Shown here in pieces: positions 34,411-46,409 of a stretch of 64,000 bases of DNA. The DNA is from Acanthococcus lagerstroemiae (taxonomy: Eukaryota > Arthropoda > Insecta > Hemiptera > Eriococcidae): assembly GCA_031841125.1 (NCBI GenBank), contig CM063114.1, forward strand, positions 26,853,266-26,917,265, given 5' to 3'. The position numbers were made by a program, and so were the translations under genes. The notes below the pieces were generated by a model. That model did not search any database. It worked only from the letters and a program-made list of their open reading frames with translations, and was not told the origin of the DNA. Every line of letters starts with the position of its first letter. The stretch's first letter is position 1.

Positions 34411-34687
34411 ATAAATTATTGTTGCTGATGAGTGTACCTGACGGATGAGGTCAGAATTTTCACGTGCTCACTAGAAAGCAAAATCTATGATAAGATATAA
34501 AATTAAGACGAGTACTACTCATAATTCGAATAATGTCATTGACTTGTTGATTTATGACTTCTTTGTTGATAAAATGAGACATAAACTCCATCTGTACCCC
34601 CGAAAATGCTCTTCAATATTTGTTTGCAAACAGTGCCAGTAAAGTTATTTCTTATGACTCTGATTTTAAGTTTGACCTAATGGATCA

Positions 34688-34985
34688 AGACAGGGACGAA
34701 CCGAAGAGTTTTTCCGGGCGGTGGGGGGGGGGGGTGTAAAATGGTGAAAGTTCCAACTAACTGAACTCAGAATTCCCAAGTACCAAAGCAAAAAAAACAA
34801 TTGTTGGATTTTTCCAACTGACTCAACTCTCAAAATTCCCAACTATCAATGCAAAAGAAGAAAAACCTTCTGACTTTGTTGGGTTTTCTCAACTTAATTC
34901 CCAAGATTCCAAAGTATCAAGTATCAAAGCAAAAAAAAAACCTGTTAACTTGTTGGATTTTCCCAACTCGCCTTACTGAAATGGA
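34688..34985 (+). repeat. Family C tandem array, copy 2
   Basis: It starts cagggacgaaccgaagag, then a G-tract (34723-34736), then three to four units with 'ttgttggattttcccaact' and 'attcccaagtatcaa' plus A-tracts. It matches 24656-24860. Confidence 0.75.
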
Positions 34986-35228
34986 AAATTTTCCCAACTG
35001 CTGATGGAAAAAATCCATAATATGAATAATGAAATTGAATTTTTTATTTTCAAATTATTATCAACATTCTAAAAGAAAAAATAATAAAATTGAATTGCCC
35101 CTTCGAAATATAAAGTATGCAACCAAGTCTGTAGCGGAAATTGAAGTTTTATTTCAGGCGCACCAATACCAAGCGTGTATAGGCTGAGTTCTCACTAACA
35201 GCCGCAGCGCATAGAGTTACAGTACAGT

Positions 35229-35357
35229 GGTGGTGAATTTCACCACCTGTGTGATCTGAGGGTTAAAATTCTATCAATTCCCTGACTTTTCCAGACTAAC
35301 AAAATTGCCTGACTTTCTTCGGTTTTCCGCATTTTTCAGAAAGTGGCTACCCTGATA
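35229..35357 (-). mobile_element. MITE end fragment with hairpin
   Basis: On the minus strand it reads cagggtagccactttctg from 35355, a hAT-like end, followed by alternating 'gtcaggcaattttg' and 'gtcagggaattg' words. A 9-bp-arm hairpin ggtggtgaa/ttcaccacc lies at 35229-35247. No matching second end was found. Confidence 0.5.
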
Positions 35358-35489
35358 CAACTCAGTCGGCAAAGTAAACCTCAACTATTTATCGAATTCG
35401 ACCAAATTCTCGGCGCATATTGTCCGAAAGAAGTAAAGAAAGAAAAAAAAAGAAAAAACAGTCGCGCAATCCCCATTTTCTATATTATG

Positions 35490-35880
35490 TTACTTTTAAG
35501 AATTTTCATTTCCATAATATAATTGAGAAATCTTCAAAAATCAAAAAACCTGGGTTGACCACTTATTCCAAGTTAATTTTGGCCGCTGAGTTCGAATTCG
35601 TTTTCCAAATTTAACCGAGACGCAACACTGATGCTTCGTTTCCGACACAAAAGTTGGTGGAAATCGGCCAAAAGCTCAGTTTCGACGCCAGATCTGAATT
35701 TGCCCCGAAAAATTAAGCTATTTCCACCGACTTCGATTTCGAGAGCTTTCCGAAAATTCTTTGCCCAAAAAAACATGATTTAGTACGAAGAAATTTTCAA
35801 AAATTAAAAAAACTGAACTGACCGCTTATCCCAATTAGTTTTGGCCACTGAGATCGAATTCGCTATCCGAATTTGGCGGG
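35490..35880 (+). repeat. Satellite-like tandem units (about two)
   Basis: 'gaccacttattccaagttaattttggccgctgag' at 35557 and 'gaccgcttatcccaattagttttggccactgag' at 35818 mark two units about 260 bases apart. Each is followed by 'tcgaattcg..ttccaaattt'. Related to 5085-5590 and 33030-33250. Confidence 0.65.
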
Positions 35881-36029
35881 GATGCTATTCTGAAAGTGTA
35901 AAATAGCTTTGTAAAAATACCGACATTCTATTCTACACAGGTGCCTGGATTTTAAAATCTATCTTCTACTTTCCTGTTTTTAAATAAACCTGAAACAAAT
36001 TTCCGCACAGGGATGACTGGTACGATAAG

Positions 36030-36053
36030 AAAAAAAAAAAAAAAAAAAAAAAA
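36030..36053 (+). repeat. Poly(A) tract of 24
   Basis: An uninterrupted A run. It could be the tail of a retroposed sequence, but no retroposon body is recognised upstream. Confidence 0.9.
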
Positions 36054-38020
36054 GGTTACCCGCACTTTTCACAGCGGTGGCAAACTATTTTTTACCAAGA
36101 GGCAAAATTCAAAATTTTTGATTCCAGTACTTTTTTTAGTTTGATTTTTCACGAAACATAGATCTGAAGAACTCTTTTCCTGTCTGTAGGGTCATTTAAC
36201 CCAGCAACTCTGACTCCTTGAAAAGCTGACTTCGTCTCTCTGTTTACAATTATTGTTAAAATTCATTTGAACTCTGTTATGACTCATTTGGACTTTAGTA
36301 AGAATTACTCAAATATCATTCAAATTAGACAAGAGTATCCAACATCTGAGAAGTCGGCATTGGGCAAGTTCAGTATATAGTAGCTAACAGTCGGCAAAAG
36401 TTCCTTTTTTGGGGGGGTTTAAACCAACATTTTTTGTATTTTATTCGCTCCCCTCCCCCCAAGAAAAGTTCTGTCAAGATTAATTTACATGATGGTTTTA
36501 TTCTTTTGAACCAATAAATTCAGACTTCATTGAAAGAGGAAGTAGAACACGATAACCGGCTACCACCTAATTTCTTAATCCACCAGTGGAGAACACCCGC
36601 CCTTGTATCAACGGCCATTGCTGGTTGAAATATTTAAACAGCCCATGCTGCTTGATTGTTTTCTTCTCAGTAAGTCGACTTACACAAAAGATATTTCACT
36701 CCAAATTGGCCTCTTCTCGAATGAGAAAAACTTCGTTCCTTTCTTTAAAGGAGGAGGAAAACTGATTTATTTTTTTGAAAAACGACGTTTCCTTCCTCTC
36801 AGGATTGAAAAGGAAATCATTCCTTTGAACGCCACTATAGATTAGATTTGAATGTAATTCGAGTGACGGTTGAACAAAATTACAAAATGTTTTGAATGAA
36901 TCTTGAAAGCGCTTACGGAGTTCTGAAGAATCACAGTGAATTTGAAATACTTCTAGAAAATCTTATACACACATCTAGATTTATCTGAAAGAATTCTGAA
37001 GAAGTCTGAGGCTCATCACAGTCGAGGATGGGAGAGGAGGAAATCAAATGCCCGTTGATTCTGTTTGCCCATCATCAAGATCTGATATTTTCAATTGAAA
37101 AAATTGAAAAATTTGCCTGGTCCTGTTATGACTTTTCGGAGCATGTCCCATAGTGCATTAACCCCTTTTGTTGCTTTCCACAATGAGCCTATAGGCATTC
37201 ATTCTGACATTGTACAAATAATTCGATGCTAACTTACCAGTTCATCCCCTTTCTGATATTTCCATTTGACAGACAGCCTGTGTAACTTTGAAATGACGAA
37301 TCAAACGGTGGTTGAAACAATACCAAGTTGTCTCAGCTCTACCTCCGAGGTTGCTAATTATACGAATGCTCGTGCCTGTAAACGTAAAATATATAGCGTG
37401 TAAATGTGCGACGAAGTAACAGCGGGGTGCATTGTCTTCCAGATCACAAAGGACGAAAAGACCATACAACATGTAAGATAATAATATGTAGAATGTATAT
37501 ACATAGATTGCCCGTTCTCAGCTTGTTACAAATTATCAGACATCCCAAATACGGTATACAAGAAAAAGTGGTTCACCCTCGTTTACGTATTCGCAGCAAA
37601 AAATACTCAAGACGAAGACATACCGAAAGACAAGTCGTCAGTGACGACTTTTTCTACATGGTGACGAACAGAGGGTTGAAAACACATGTGAAATATCACG
37701 CTGTTGAAATTATTTTTACGCTTCGAAATCACGACTCGACTGATGTTAAAGTCGACAAAATTGATCGGAATTCGGATCTCATTACAAGCAGGGTCCTTGC
37801 TAGCAATTTTTCGAGGGTGAGGGCGGGGTGCACACAGCAAAAAACCCGACTCAAATCTAAAACAGTTCAGAAAAGAGGTCCTCGCTCCTTCAGTTTTGTT
37901 GAATAGCGACTAAATTTTCCGAAGACCAACTTAAACAATTAGAGAGTGTATAACCTCTCCACTTCGCTATTAACTAATTGGTATGTGCATAAAATTGGTG
38001 AGGCAAGGGTCGTAGAATTA
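36054..38020. other. No gene recognised; 37380-37910 is more balanced in composition
   Basis: A 166-codon plus-strand ORF at 37406-37906 and an antisense ORF at 37607-37840 overlap. Neither shows a family motif. 36885-37010 has the same 'agac' quasi-periodic texture as 22860-23200. Confidence 0.35.
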
Positions 38021-38309
38021 CAGAGGCGTAGCCGGAGGGGGGGAGGAATTAAGGGGATGAATGCCCCTTAAGATGAGAATTTTTTATATGCTGGGGCAGT
38101 ATCACAGTAAATGCGTGAAATAAAATTTAAATTCAGATGCATAACTGAAATTGAAAAGTACTTTCTAAAATCTTTTATTATTAAATAAAAGCGTGTTCGT
38201 TATGACTTAATAATTTACATTTTCATTGTTGGAAAGCCAGTCTAACTACATTATTAAAAAATGTAGCTGATTCCCCCCCCCCCTTTGAAAAATCCTGGCT
38301 ATGCCACTG
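38021..38309. mobile_element. MITE family D-like element
   Basis: It starts cagaggcgtagccgg and ends ctggctatgccactg; read inward both ends are CAGNGGCRTAGCC. A G-tract lies just inside the left end and a C-tract just inside the right. AT-rich interior, no coding. Flanking octamers do not match exactly. Confidence 0.75.
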
Positions 38310-40035
38310 AGTAGAAGTAGGTCAAAAATGTTCCATTCAACGAGTCATTTTCACATTTTTCTCAGACTGACGTTGAAAATACCGACTCAATAATACAAAT
38401 ATTTTCTCATCCAATGGAACAAAAAATCACGAATTCACGGTTAACAATTTTTTGTTTTACCAACTAAAGATCTAATATGTCGACCAAATGGTCAAAATTG
38501 CTGAAAAATTCTGACTCTGAAGACTCGTGTGCCCCCCCCCCGACCCGCTCCTGCGTAAATATTGAGCGTGGTAAGTGTCACTTAAAGTATAGTATTAATA
38601 AATTTTTAATTTATTGATGATTCATAGAAACTGCGAAGTTCGTACTTAATGTATTTTAGATTTGAATGACAAAATTGAAAAAAAAAAAATGAGGGTCAAG
38701 AACACGGGCTCTGTAGAAAGACTAATTGCAGTCCCTTGCGAGCTGGACGAAAAAAAATTGGTGTCTCTCATGCAGAACGATGTTATGTAGCATATATATA
38801 TGTAATGGGAAATTATTCTCGCGTTATTTAAATGGGTTCTTTTCTAGGATGGGAGTCAATGATCTTTGTATGAATAAAGCTACGAATTTTTTTTTCTTTG
38901 TCTCTAATGATTTTCTGCTGCTCTAGAGGCTGAACCACATCCGAAACAAAGGCGGAGTCAGAATGCGAAGAAGGGGATTCAAAAGTCAGAAGCCTCATTT
39001 TTCAGTGTGTTATGAATGATCATATGACAAATTTGTACTGGTACAGAAGGAAGTCGATCAAATTTTGCCATTTGTTCAATTTTGTACACCATTTCCCATT
39101 TTATCCAATCTTATCTAGTTTAAATTTAAGCGCGAAAGGAGAGACATGACCTCTGTGACTGCTCTCTTGGATGCGTCACTGTTCAGAACATTTCCAGAAC
39201 TGGAAAGACTAAATCTAATACAACACTCACTTGTAGGGACGAAAATAAGAGGGGCATGGGGGAGCAGCCTGTCCCCTGAGCCCCCGTCGGAGTTGGGAAA
39301 TTTTAGTAGATGGATCAAAAGTTGATTTTTATTTATTTATTTGTTTGTTCTAGCCAATACAAACAAATTTTGATTTGATTAATACTTAGGAATTTTGTGT
39401 TCAGTCAGTTGGGAATTTAAACAATTTTTGCCCCTCCAGATAAAACGCTTTGCTACGTCCCTACTCACTTGTTGGCATTTGGCAAAATCGAAGGTCAGTT
39501 TTCGGACTGACAGATAAAATTCCGTTTTCATTGATAAAATTTTAAAAATATCTGCTTTTTTTACTTTTCCGCCTTTAAATTTTTCCCTTCTCCCCAACAA
39601 AACCCTTCTAAGTACGTTTCTTGTTGACGCCAATGCGAATAAATTCTGATAAACAAACAAAACAAAATAGTTCTTAGCACTCTTTCAGTTTTGCCAACTA
39701 GCAACTTTTGAATTTGCCAAATGTCATATTCTCAAACAACTTGGGGAATCACTCCTCGCCCTGATTCCAATGGATTAGAAGGTTTCTTTTCTTGAGGGGG
39801 GGGGGGGGGCAGTGCAAAAATATGAGGTTTGATTAGTCGATCAGCAAAAAAAAAAAAAGTCATTTTTCCCGAAACGGAATTGACAAGCGAAACATCTTAT
39901 AAATCTCGTTTCTGATATTTTACAAGCGCTTTTTTTAATCAACTAGCTAAATGGTTTTTGATTTTTTTGAGGGGGATATAATATATCCTTGTACCCCCCA
40001 CGCAACTCCTGATGCTAATTTGTTAACGCACAAGC
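38310..40035. other. Repeat fragments, no gene
   Basis: 39235-39460 begins with a family-B-like 'agggacgaaaataagagg' but lacks a matching right end. A G13 tract lies at 39797-39809. Short ORFs have no recognised features. Confidence 0.4.
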
Positions 40036-40205
40036 AGTGGCGTAGCCAGCCGTGGTATGGAAGGGGGGTCGTTTCACTTTTACAGGTGTAATACTTGCTA
40101 TTACCAGAATAAATTTTAATTTTTGTAGGTTGTGCTGACTGTTTACCGGAGGGGGGGGGGCTTGAGGATACACATAGTATATATAATGTGAAGAGTTCTA
40201 CGAGA
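40036..40205 (+). mobile_element. Truncated CAG-ended MITE
   Basis: cagtggcgtagccagccg at 40036 is a hAT-like end. The right end is not visible before the next element starts at 40206. Confidence 0.45.
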
Positions 40206-40445
40206 CAGTGGTATAGCCAAGAGGGCAAAGGGAGCGAATGCCCCCAAGGCACCTGAAATGAAATGTAAAATATGCAGAAATGAGCAATTATTCGCTCGAG
40301 TAGCAATTTTACCTTCATTTTCAAACAATAGTCCTCTAATATCGGCGATTTTTAAAAAATACTTCAATTTTCGACACTTTGTCTCCCTTGAAAATCTTAC
40401 TTTGCCCCCCCCCCCGCCTCCCGGAAAATCCTGGCCACGCGACTG
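40206..40445 (-). mobile_element. MITE family D, copy 2
   Basis: The left end is cagtggtatagccaag and the right end reads cagtcgcgtggccagg inward. The interior matches 27120-27339 in inverse orientation. A C-tract at 40405-40415 lies next to the right end. Confidence 0.8.
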
Positions 40446-40794
40446 ATTGAATTTGGTCCCAAAATTCATAATCAAAACTGGCGATTCAACTTACCGACAA
40501 TCCATTGAAAAAAAAAATTGAATAGATCGCGTGAAAAAAATTAACCCTTGGAACGATCAAATTTTCGAACTTTTGGAAGTAAAAAAAAACTCTATTTCTG
40601 TGGACTTATCAAGTTATCAGTTCTCAAACAGCCATTCAGGCATTTAACCATCGATATTTATTGTGAACTGGATCGCGAGCCTACCACTGTGTTTGTGAAT
40701 ATTGTAATGTGACCCAAGAAAAAGGCCGGTGTGTCTGAAACTGCTGGATGGTCATTTTGGCCCTTTTCTTGTGACACGTCACATATAAAGAACG
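40446..40794. other. No gene seen
   Basis: AT-rich DNA with A-tracts and no recognisable structure. Confidence 0.35.
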
Positions 40795-41005
40795 ACAAAC
40801 ATACGATTCTTCTATCTTTCAAAGCAAAATCAGTGTTGACAAGTTCATAAACATTAAAATGTAGTGAAACGAAAAGTTTTGAACAAAACTAGCGAGAAAA
40901 ATAGAAGGAATTCGTTATTTTTATTCACGAAATTTTGCCAGGGGAGGCTCCGGCAAGCGTTAAGGGATGCTCAGTACCCCCTAGGACCACTCTGGCTAGG
41001 GGCCT
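40795..41005 (+). repeat. Repeat family E, copy 2
   Basis: Collinear with 30345-30556. A second G/C-rich MITE-like end ('catggctacggggctg' to 41103) follows at once. Confidence 0.8.
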
Positions 41006-41106
41006 GGCGTAATGATGATTTTTAAATGGTGCTTGGGGCGGGGGCTCAAGATACCTTTAGAGGGGGCTCAGCCCCAGCTTGCTCTCCATGGCTACGGGGC
41101 TGTATA

Positions 41107-41545
41107 AAAATTGAAAGCAAAAGACCTATTTTCCAATGTCACAAGCTGAATCCGATAGCAAATGTTCTATTATTTAATTTACCCTGCTTTGGTCCTGGTG
41201 AATATAGGAGGGAAATTTAGTCTGAAACAAAAGTCACAACTCCATGTGTTTTTCCCATAAGAACGAAATGGAGCTTGTAGCACGGATTCCCCTAAATCCG
41301 ATCGACCTGAAATTTTGTAGGTTTTTTTTTTCTTAATCGATTTCATTGGAACCAATTTAGGAGACGAATTAGAGGAAAGTCAGGGGGAAAAAATCACCAA
41401 GAGTAAATAACAATCACCTTATTGTGTAAAGGGAGTTGTTCCTCTCAAGTATTCCTAATATCCTTCCAGCTTACCCTCCTAGACTATGGTATGCACATGT
41501 GCGCAAATGTGAGCGCTTGGAGGATAAGGTTCCAATCTGCATTTG
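41107..41545 (+). repeat. Core segment F, second copy
   Basis: Collinear with 14037-14479, with small differences throughout. It is followed directly by a family B end with the same junction word as the composite at 13517-14704. The left part of the composite (B1) is absent; a MITE end abuts instead. Confidence 0.8.
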
Positions 41546-42187
41546 CAGGGACGAAACTATAGGGGGGGGGGGGAGTGGAAAAGACCCAATAATTTGACAG
41601 TTGGCAAATTTTGAAACTATTCATTTGAATTTTTCATTTTCTATGTCATAATGTTTTAATGAAGCCTGAAAATGTCTTAAACAAATTCGGAAGATCCTTG
41701 AAGTCTCAGAGAAGTCTGAAAGAGACCTAAACGTTTTACATAAGCTGGAGGAGGAGGTCTTGATGGGTCAAAAGAGTCTTATTATCATAGTATTAAATGA
41801 ATTCGAAAAACCTCTCGGATGGTGTATGTTTGCACAAAGGGTCGAGGAAGGGGAATGTCTCAAGCGGCTCACTATAAAAACGGCGCTTCAAAAATAAGGT
41901 ACAAAGAGGAACGAAGGAAGGAAGAAAAATAAAGAGTAGAAAAAAGGCAGACTTTTTTAGAGAGTACAAGGACGTTCTCAAAAATTGGTCCCGGGCCCCA
42001 TATTTTGCTTCTGTTTTGTTTTTTTTTATTTTTGTTTTAGTTAAGAAATATTTTGATTGAAAAATCGGCAAATTTTCAAAATTTTTAAAATGTTTTGTCG
42101 GCGAATTTTTGGTTTTCCAAAAATATTTGTCGGCAAATTTTCCTTCATCACCCCTCTCCTCAAACTGAAAGTCAAGTTTCGCCTCTG
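41546..42187 (+). mobile_element. MITE family B copy, interrupted
   Basis: It starts cagggacgaaactatag with a G13 tract, and ends caagtttcgcctctg. The B sequence stops at about 41645 and resumes at about 42000. The intervening 350 bases have the quasi-periodic 'agac/ctgaa' texture and no coding. Confidence 0.75.
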
Positions 42188-42213
42188 TTTATTCCCAAAA
42201 ACAGGACAGTGTT

Positions 42214-42480
42214 CTATATTTTGCTTGTAGAATTTTCTCGAAGAATATACTCCTTCTGGTTCGGATAAGACTGGCGAAATAGCTGATTGGAAAAATATAG
42301 CTCAGAGATTGAAGGATCATGTAAATGCGTCCTGTCATCGTTCTTGTATGTTGGATTGGCTTGAATTAGAGAAGAGTGTGGAAGAGCCTTTAGGATCTCT
42401 TTTCTAATTTTACTCTCAACCCGGTCCTTGGAATCCGCCCATTCAAGCATTAGCTCAGGAAAGTCGGAAAGGCTGTTAGG
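42214..42480 (-). other. Orphan ORF of about 90 codons, unknown
   Basis: The minus strand is open from about 42498 to a stop near 42214. It includes MLEWADSKDRVESKIRKEIL and ends NSTSKI. The composition is hydrophilic and protein-like, unlike most random ORFs here. A ctaatcag acceptor-like word precedes it, and an AATAAA lies about 25 bases past the stop. It could be an exon of a retroposed or captured transcript, or chance. I do not recognise it. Confidence 0.25.
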
Positions 42481-42584
42481 GCTGATTAGACCCCTTTCTT
42501 TTTATGGAATGTGCAGCTAATGTTGAGTTTATCAATACAAATAGGCCTGTACAATTTAAAATGGTGGGTTGAGGATTTTGTCTA

Positions 42585-42700
42585 ACTAGGGTTACTAGAT
42601 TGGGCGATAAATCGCCAATTGGGTGACTTAGAGACCCGTTTGCGACGAAAAATCTACTCATGCGACTAGTCGCAAATTGGGCGACTTTTTTCTTGGCGCA
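42585..42700. repeat. Palindrome-rich MITE fragment
   Basis: ttgggcgataaatcgccaa and tgcgactagtcgca are two nested palindromes with shared 'ttgggcgac' words. The left part starts ctagggttactag. It looks like one end of a MITE. Confidence 0.45.
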
Positions 42701-43379
42701 CATACACAAAATAAATTAAGATTTCTTTCCAAAAGTGTTCGTTTTTTCTACTCGAACTTCAATTTTGAAATGTTAACAGTGTGTCTAACTTATTTCGCGT
42801 GTTGGCGCGGAAAAAAAATCTGGATTATTTTTCGATTTTTCCTGTTTTTTTTTTTCTGACGAAGTATGTGCCACTTGTACATTTGTCACTATCTGCCTCG
42901 GGCCCCAAAAACCTCACGCCGCCCCTATTCCTCTCAACGAGTGAGTAAAAAGAAACTATAAAATCTCTTCCTGGTTTGTTCTCTAAAACTGGGACAGATT
43001 ATTACAGACAAAAAACGTTCGGTTGCAATTCGATTCATTAGTTATGCAATGACTGCACTCATCTACCGGGTCTAGGAGAGCTCGGAGACAGAAAAAGAGA
43101 CAATACACAGTAGCACAAATGTAGGTCGCCGAAATGCACTGAGGTAGTCTATCCATTTGTATATAAAAAGAAACAAAAAAGAACCCCAATAGCCTTTTCT
43201 TCTTTATAAGATTGAACGTATAGACCGTAACAAAAGCACGCGTCCTTCTTTGAAGTCAGTGTGATTATTGATACTGAATCGCAGAAGAAATTTTGATAAC
43301 CGATGAATGTGGACACATACACAAAAAGGAAAAAAAAAACAAAAAAAAAACGTAAAAAATAAAAATGCAACAAGCAGTG
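42701..43379. other. No gene seen
   Basis: T- and A-rich DNA upstream of the CpG-rich Scr promoter region, with an A-tract interrupted by short words at 43328-43350. Confidence 0.35.
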
Positions 43380-44193
43380 CGGTTTATTCTTCGGCCGAAG
43401 AGCAACACTCGTTCATACCGTTGCTTGCGAATACGAGGCGGGAACTACAAAGCACGTGGTTCAACAGCTGGCTTCCCCACTTTAATATTTTTGGGTCCAC
43501 CCCACGTAACCTTTCATTCACAGTTGCCGCTCTCGTGCGAGCGACGAAGACGAACGTCGGCCGACTCGGAAGGTCGGACAAAGAGGAAACGAGGGGAGCG
43601 CGGCGGGCAGAAGTAGAAGCGGTAAACCTACGCGGCTGCAGAGCCAATCAAGTCGCGAGCGAGCGTTTTGATTGGCGGTCTTCGCGAGTTGTCGAGTTGC
43701 CGAGTCTCCGAGGAAAAAAAAACAAGAACCAACACTGGTAGTATTCGGGAAAATGCGCTAAGCTACCAATATTCGGTATCACGTGGTATTCACAACTACT
43801 TGCTTATTTATACGTTTTTTTTATTTCACGTAAATCTTTCCTCCGGATAAGATTATTACATTATATGCACGCACGCCGAACTTGTCAAATTTTAATAATC
43901 GCTTTTTAATAATCTCGCTTCGCTCGCCTAATTATCTTCTGTAATTTCGGCTTTTCGGTCTTGCGATTCTCACTACTCAGTTCCGCGCGCTCGGTGCCAA
44001 CACTGCCGGAATTTTTTTCAGTACGAAACAGTGATGAGTTTTCGCGAATTTCAAGAAGTGATGGTGTTTTGTTATATCCGAGTTCAACCCCGCAGGTGGA
44101 CTTTTTTCTAAAAAAGAAAAAAAAAAAATAATGGATAAAAGGTGTTCGATGTGAATCGGTCGCTCGTAAAAGTGAAACCCAGTAACCTAAACC
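43380..44193 (+). promoter_or_regulatory. Scr: Scr promoter and 5' leader region
   Basis: The stretch 43380-43740 is markedly CpG-rich. It carries an inverted CCAAT pair, gccaatca at 43643 and gattggcgg at 43670. 43890-43935 has three TAAT-type cores (ttttaataatcg, ttaataatctc, cctaattat). An Inr-like tactcagttcc lies near 43975 and a second tttcagtacg near 44017, which could alternatively be a splice acceptor. The start site cannot be fixed from sequence alone. Overlapping ORFs at 43307-43741 on both strands are compositional. The position directly upstream of the Scr ATG is the main argument. Confidence 0.55.
44131..44154 (+). CDS. Upstream ORF of 7 codons in the Scr leader
   Basis: ATG at 44131 with context aataATGg opens a reading frame encoding MDKRCSM and stops at TGA 44152-44154, 39 bases before the Scr ATG. 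If the leader is transcribed through here, ribosomes scanning from the cap meet this ORF first, so it could lower Scr translation. It is present in sequence; the role is inference. Confidence 0.4.
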   Translation: MDKRCSM

Positions 44194-44887
44194 ATGAGTT
44201 CGTATCAATTCGTGAATTCGTTGGCCTCCTGCTACCAGCAGGGTCAGGCCCCGCGGCCCGGCGGCTCGCCTTTGGACACCGGCAGCCCGACGTCCGACTA
44301 CTACGCGCAGAACCCCGGCATGGTGCCGTCGTATGGCCCGGCCACCGGCTACTCGCCCCAACAATACCCCAGCCAGTATATACAGCAGTCTCCGGGGGGG
44401 ATGATGGCCGATTATACGCAACTTCACACCGCGCAACAACATCAACGTATACATCTACAGCAACTCCAACATCATCACCAAGCGCTGACCTCGCCAGGCG
44501 CCATGTCGCCGATTCTGAACAACAACAACAATACCACGGTTACCAGTTTAGGAAGCGGCAGCTGCAAGTACGAGGTCACCAGTCCGAACGTGGCCACTAC
44601 CAACGGCATCGGATCTCCACAGGACTTGACCACAACGGCGCAGCCGAACAGAACTCCGCCATTGTCGACGGCCGTGGTGAAGGCTCAGCCGCGGACGCCC
44701 GGAGGATCCGGAGCGTCGCCGTCCGCCGCCCAGAGTACGGGACCCGCTTCGCAAAGTTCCTCGTCGCCCGCTTCCTCGGAGTCGTCCTCGCCCGGAGGCA
44801 ATAACTCGTCGTCGGCTGGCGGAAAATCCAGCTCCGGCAACCCACCTCAAATATATCCGTGGATGAAGAGGGTACATCTCGGTCAAA
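44194..44887 (+). CDS. Scr: Sex combs reduced, first coding exon (partial gene)
   Basis: Hox transcription factor that specifies labial and first thoracic segment identity in insects; acts in the nucleus. The start is ATG at 44194 in context aaccATGa. The exon encodes 231 complete codons plus one base. Residues 1-14 MSSYQFVNSLASCY are the conserved N-terminal box of Scr/Antp-class proteins. Residues 35-70 are rich in Tyr/Gln/Pro. Residues 75-97 form a Gln/His-rich stretch. SCKYEV (123-128) and GSPQDLTTT (140-148) are Scr-typical. Residues 171-215 are Ser/Gly-rich. IYPWMKRVHLGQ (220-231) holds the hexapeptide that contacts Extradenticle. The exon ends at gtcaaa|gtaagtag, phase 1. The Hox intron between hexapeptide and homeodomain is expected here, so the homeobox exon lies beyond the window. 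No frameshift is seen. Confidence 0.97.
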
Positions 44888-45830
44888 GTAAGTAGCCGAT
44901 TTTAATACAACTAGCTGAGTTGAGGCCGAAGGCTTGGGTCAAGCACTTAAAATGGGCAAATGACGCCCGTATTTCAACGCTAGAAAGTCACTGAACTGAC
45001 GGATTCTTTAAATTTGATTGGTATTCGCCCTTATAACTCCGCCCGCAGATTCACGAAGAATTAGGCAGTTACAGCCACCACTGGGGTGAATAAAAAGCTG
45101 TAACAATATTATACGGAAACTGCTTCAAGCTACTAACAGGAGTGCCAGAAGATTTCCTGGCATAGTCGGTCAACCAAAAATAACCTGACAAGAAATAACG
45201 AAGTTACCCATCATAAACCTGATTTCTGTAAGACATAAGATCTGGTATCAAGAAAAAAATTAGCTGAGTAATTCATCTTATTTAGAGTTGATTGCATAAT
45301 TAATAGAAACAATCTCAGCATTGATGAGGTAGCAAGAGAAAATGCTGACGACCATAATTTAACCCTGAATTTTGTATTTGAATTGAGATTAGTGAATAGT
45401 CAGATACATGGGCATGAGTCACTGGCTGATAGGTGAAGAAACGAACATGCGCAGTCCCTATATGTTGACGAATGCATTACGCAAATGAATCACAAATATC
45501 CCTAATTATGCACCTTTTTTTTTTTACGAAAAGCTTATGAGGTAGCAGTCGCTATCTCCGCTATCCTCTGCGGGCGCCCATGAATCTCAGTGGCAAAAGA
45601 AAGTCAACGCTACATGATTATGAAGTTTTTCTGAGGCGTAAATTTTGAGTGAAAAGGCAAAAATAAATATTACTGAAATTAGAAACCAGACTAGCCAAGA
45701 AAGCTCAAGTCAAAAGCCAGCCAACTTCTCAAAGCTCAAGCTGATAAACTTTCATATACTAATCTTGTGAAGTCAACATTCAACATTTTTGGTAGCATAT
45801 TATTCGAAGTGTAATCTTTCCCTCTCTGTG

Positions 45831-45935
45831 ATTTGGGGACTGATCATAGAAGGGTGGGTTATGCTATTAACGTTCGATACGACTACACAATAACTGACTT
45901 TGACTTGTGCGAGTCAGATTTTTGAAAAACACGTG
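45831..45935. repeat. Repeat family J, copy 1
   Basis: 'gaagggtgggttatgctattaacg...gacttgtgcgagtcagattt' matches 48731-48845 and, more weakly, 55362-55430. Confidence 0.6.
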
Positions 45936-46409
45936 ACTGACTCCACGAAACAGTTCCTTAGTTTGCAAAAATCATTTTTAAGATAGTGGTATATTCTGAA
46001 AGGTATAAGTGTCCTCTTTCGCGTAAAAATAATGAAAACAATATTTTTTCTCTTCTGGTCATATTAGCTGCCAAGGAAAACGCGGCTAAAATAATGCAAG
46101 TATATGTATACCATTGGGTTGGTGTGAAAAGGTGCTATCTGAAATTTTTTCACAAAGTGACTTTTTGGTATCGTTGGGTAGGGAATTTTATTATCTACAA
46201 GATACCACGCGATAAATGGTAAAATATTGCCTCAGTTCAACAGGAAACGCTAAAAACAAAATGGGTTCAAAATACACTACTAACAAAATTCATCATATGA
46301 AAAGGTTTAAGAAAAGAAAAGCAACCGCGGACTAGTTGGGGGATGGGGAAATCTCCGGCCGGGCCCCTTGAATTACAGGTTTACTCAAAATATGACTTGT
46401 TCCAGAAAT

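Noticed and set aside
37406..37906. 166-codon plus-strand ORF
   Set aside because: No family motif, basic composition, and overlapping antisense ORF. Kept only as a note in the region entry.
43307..43741. Overlapping plus and minus ORFs upstream of Scr
   Set aside because: They overlap on both strands in CpG-rich DNA, show no domain, and coincide with the inferred promoter. Composition explains them.
44142..44886. Long alternative-frame and antisense ORFs over the Scr exon
   Set aside because: They are shadows of the GC-rich Scr exon, which alone shows conserved motifs and a matching splice donor.
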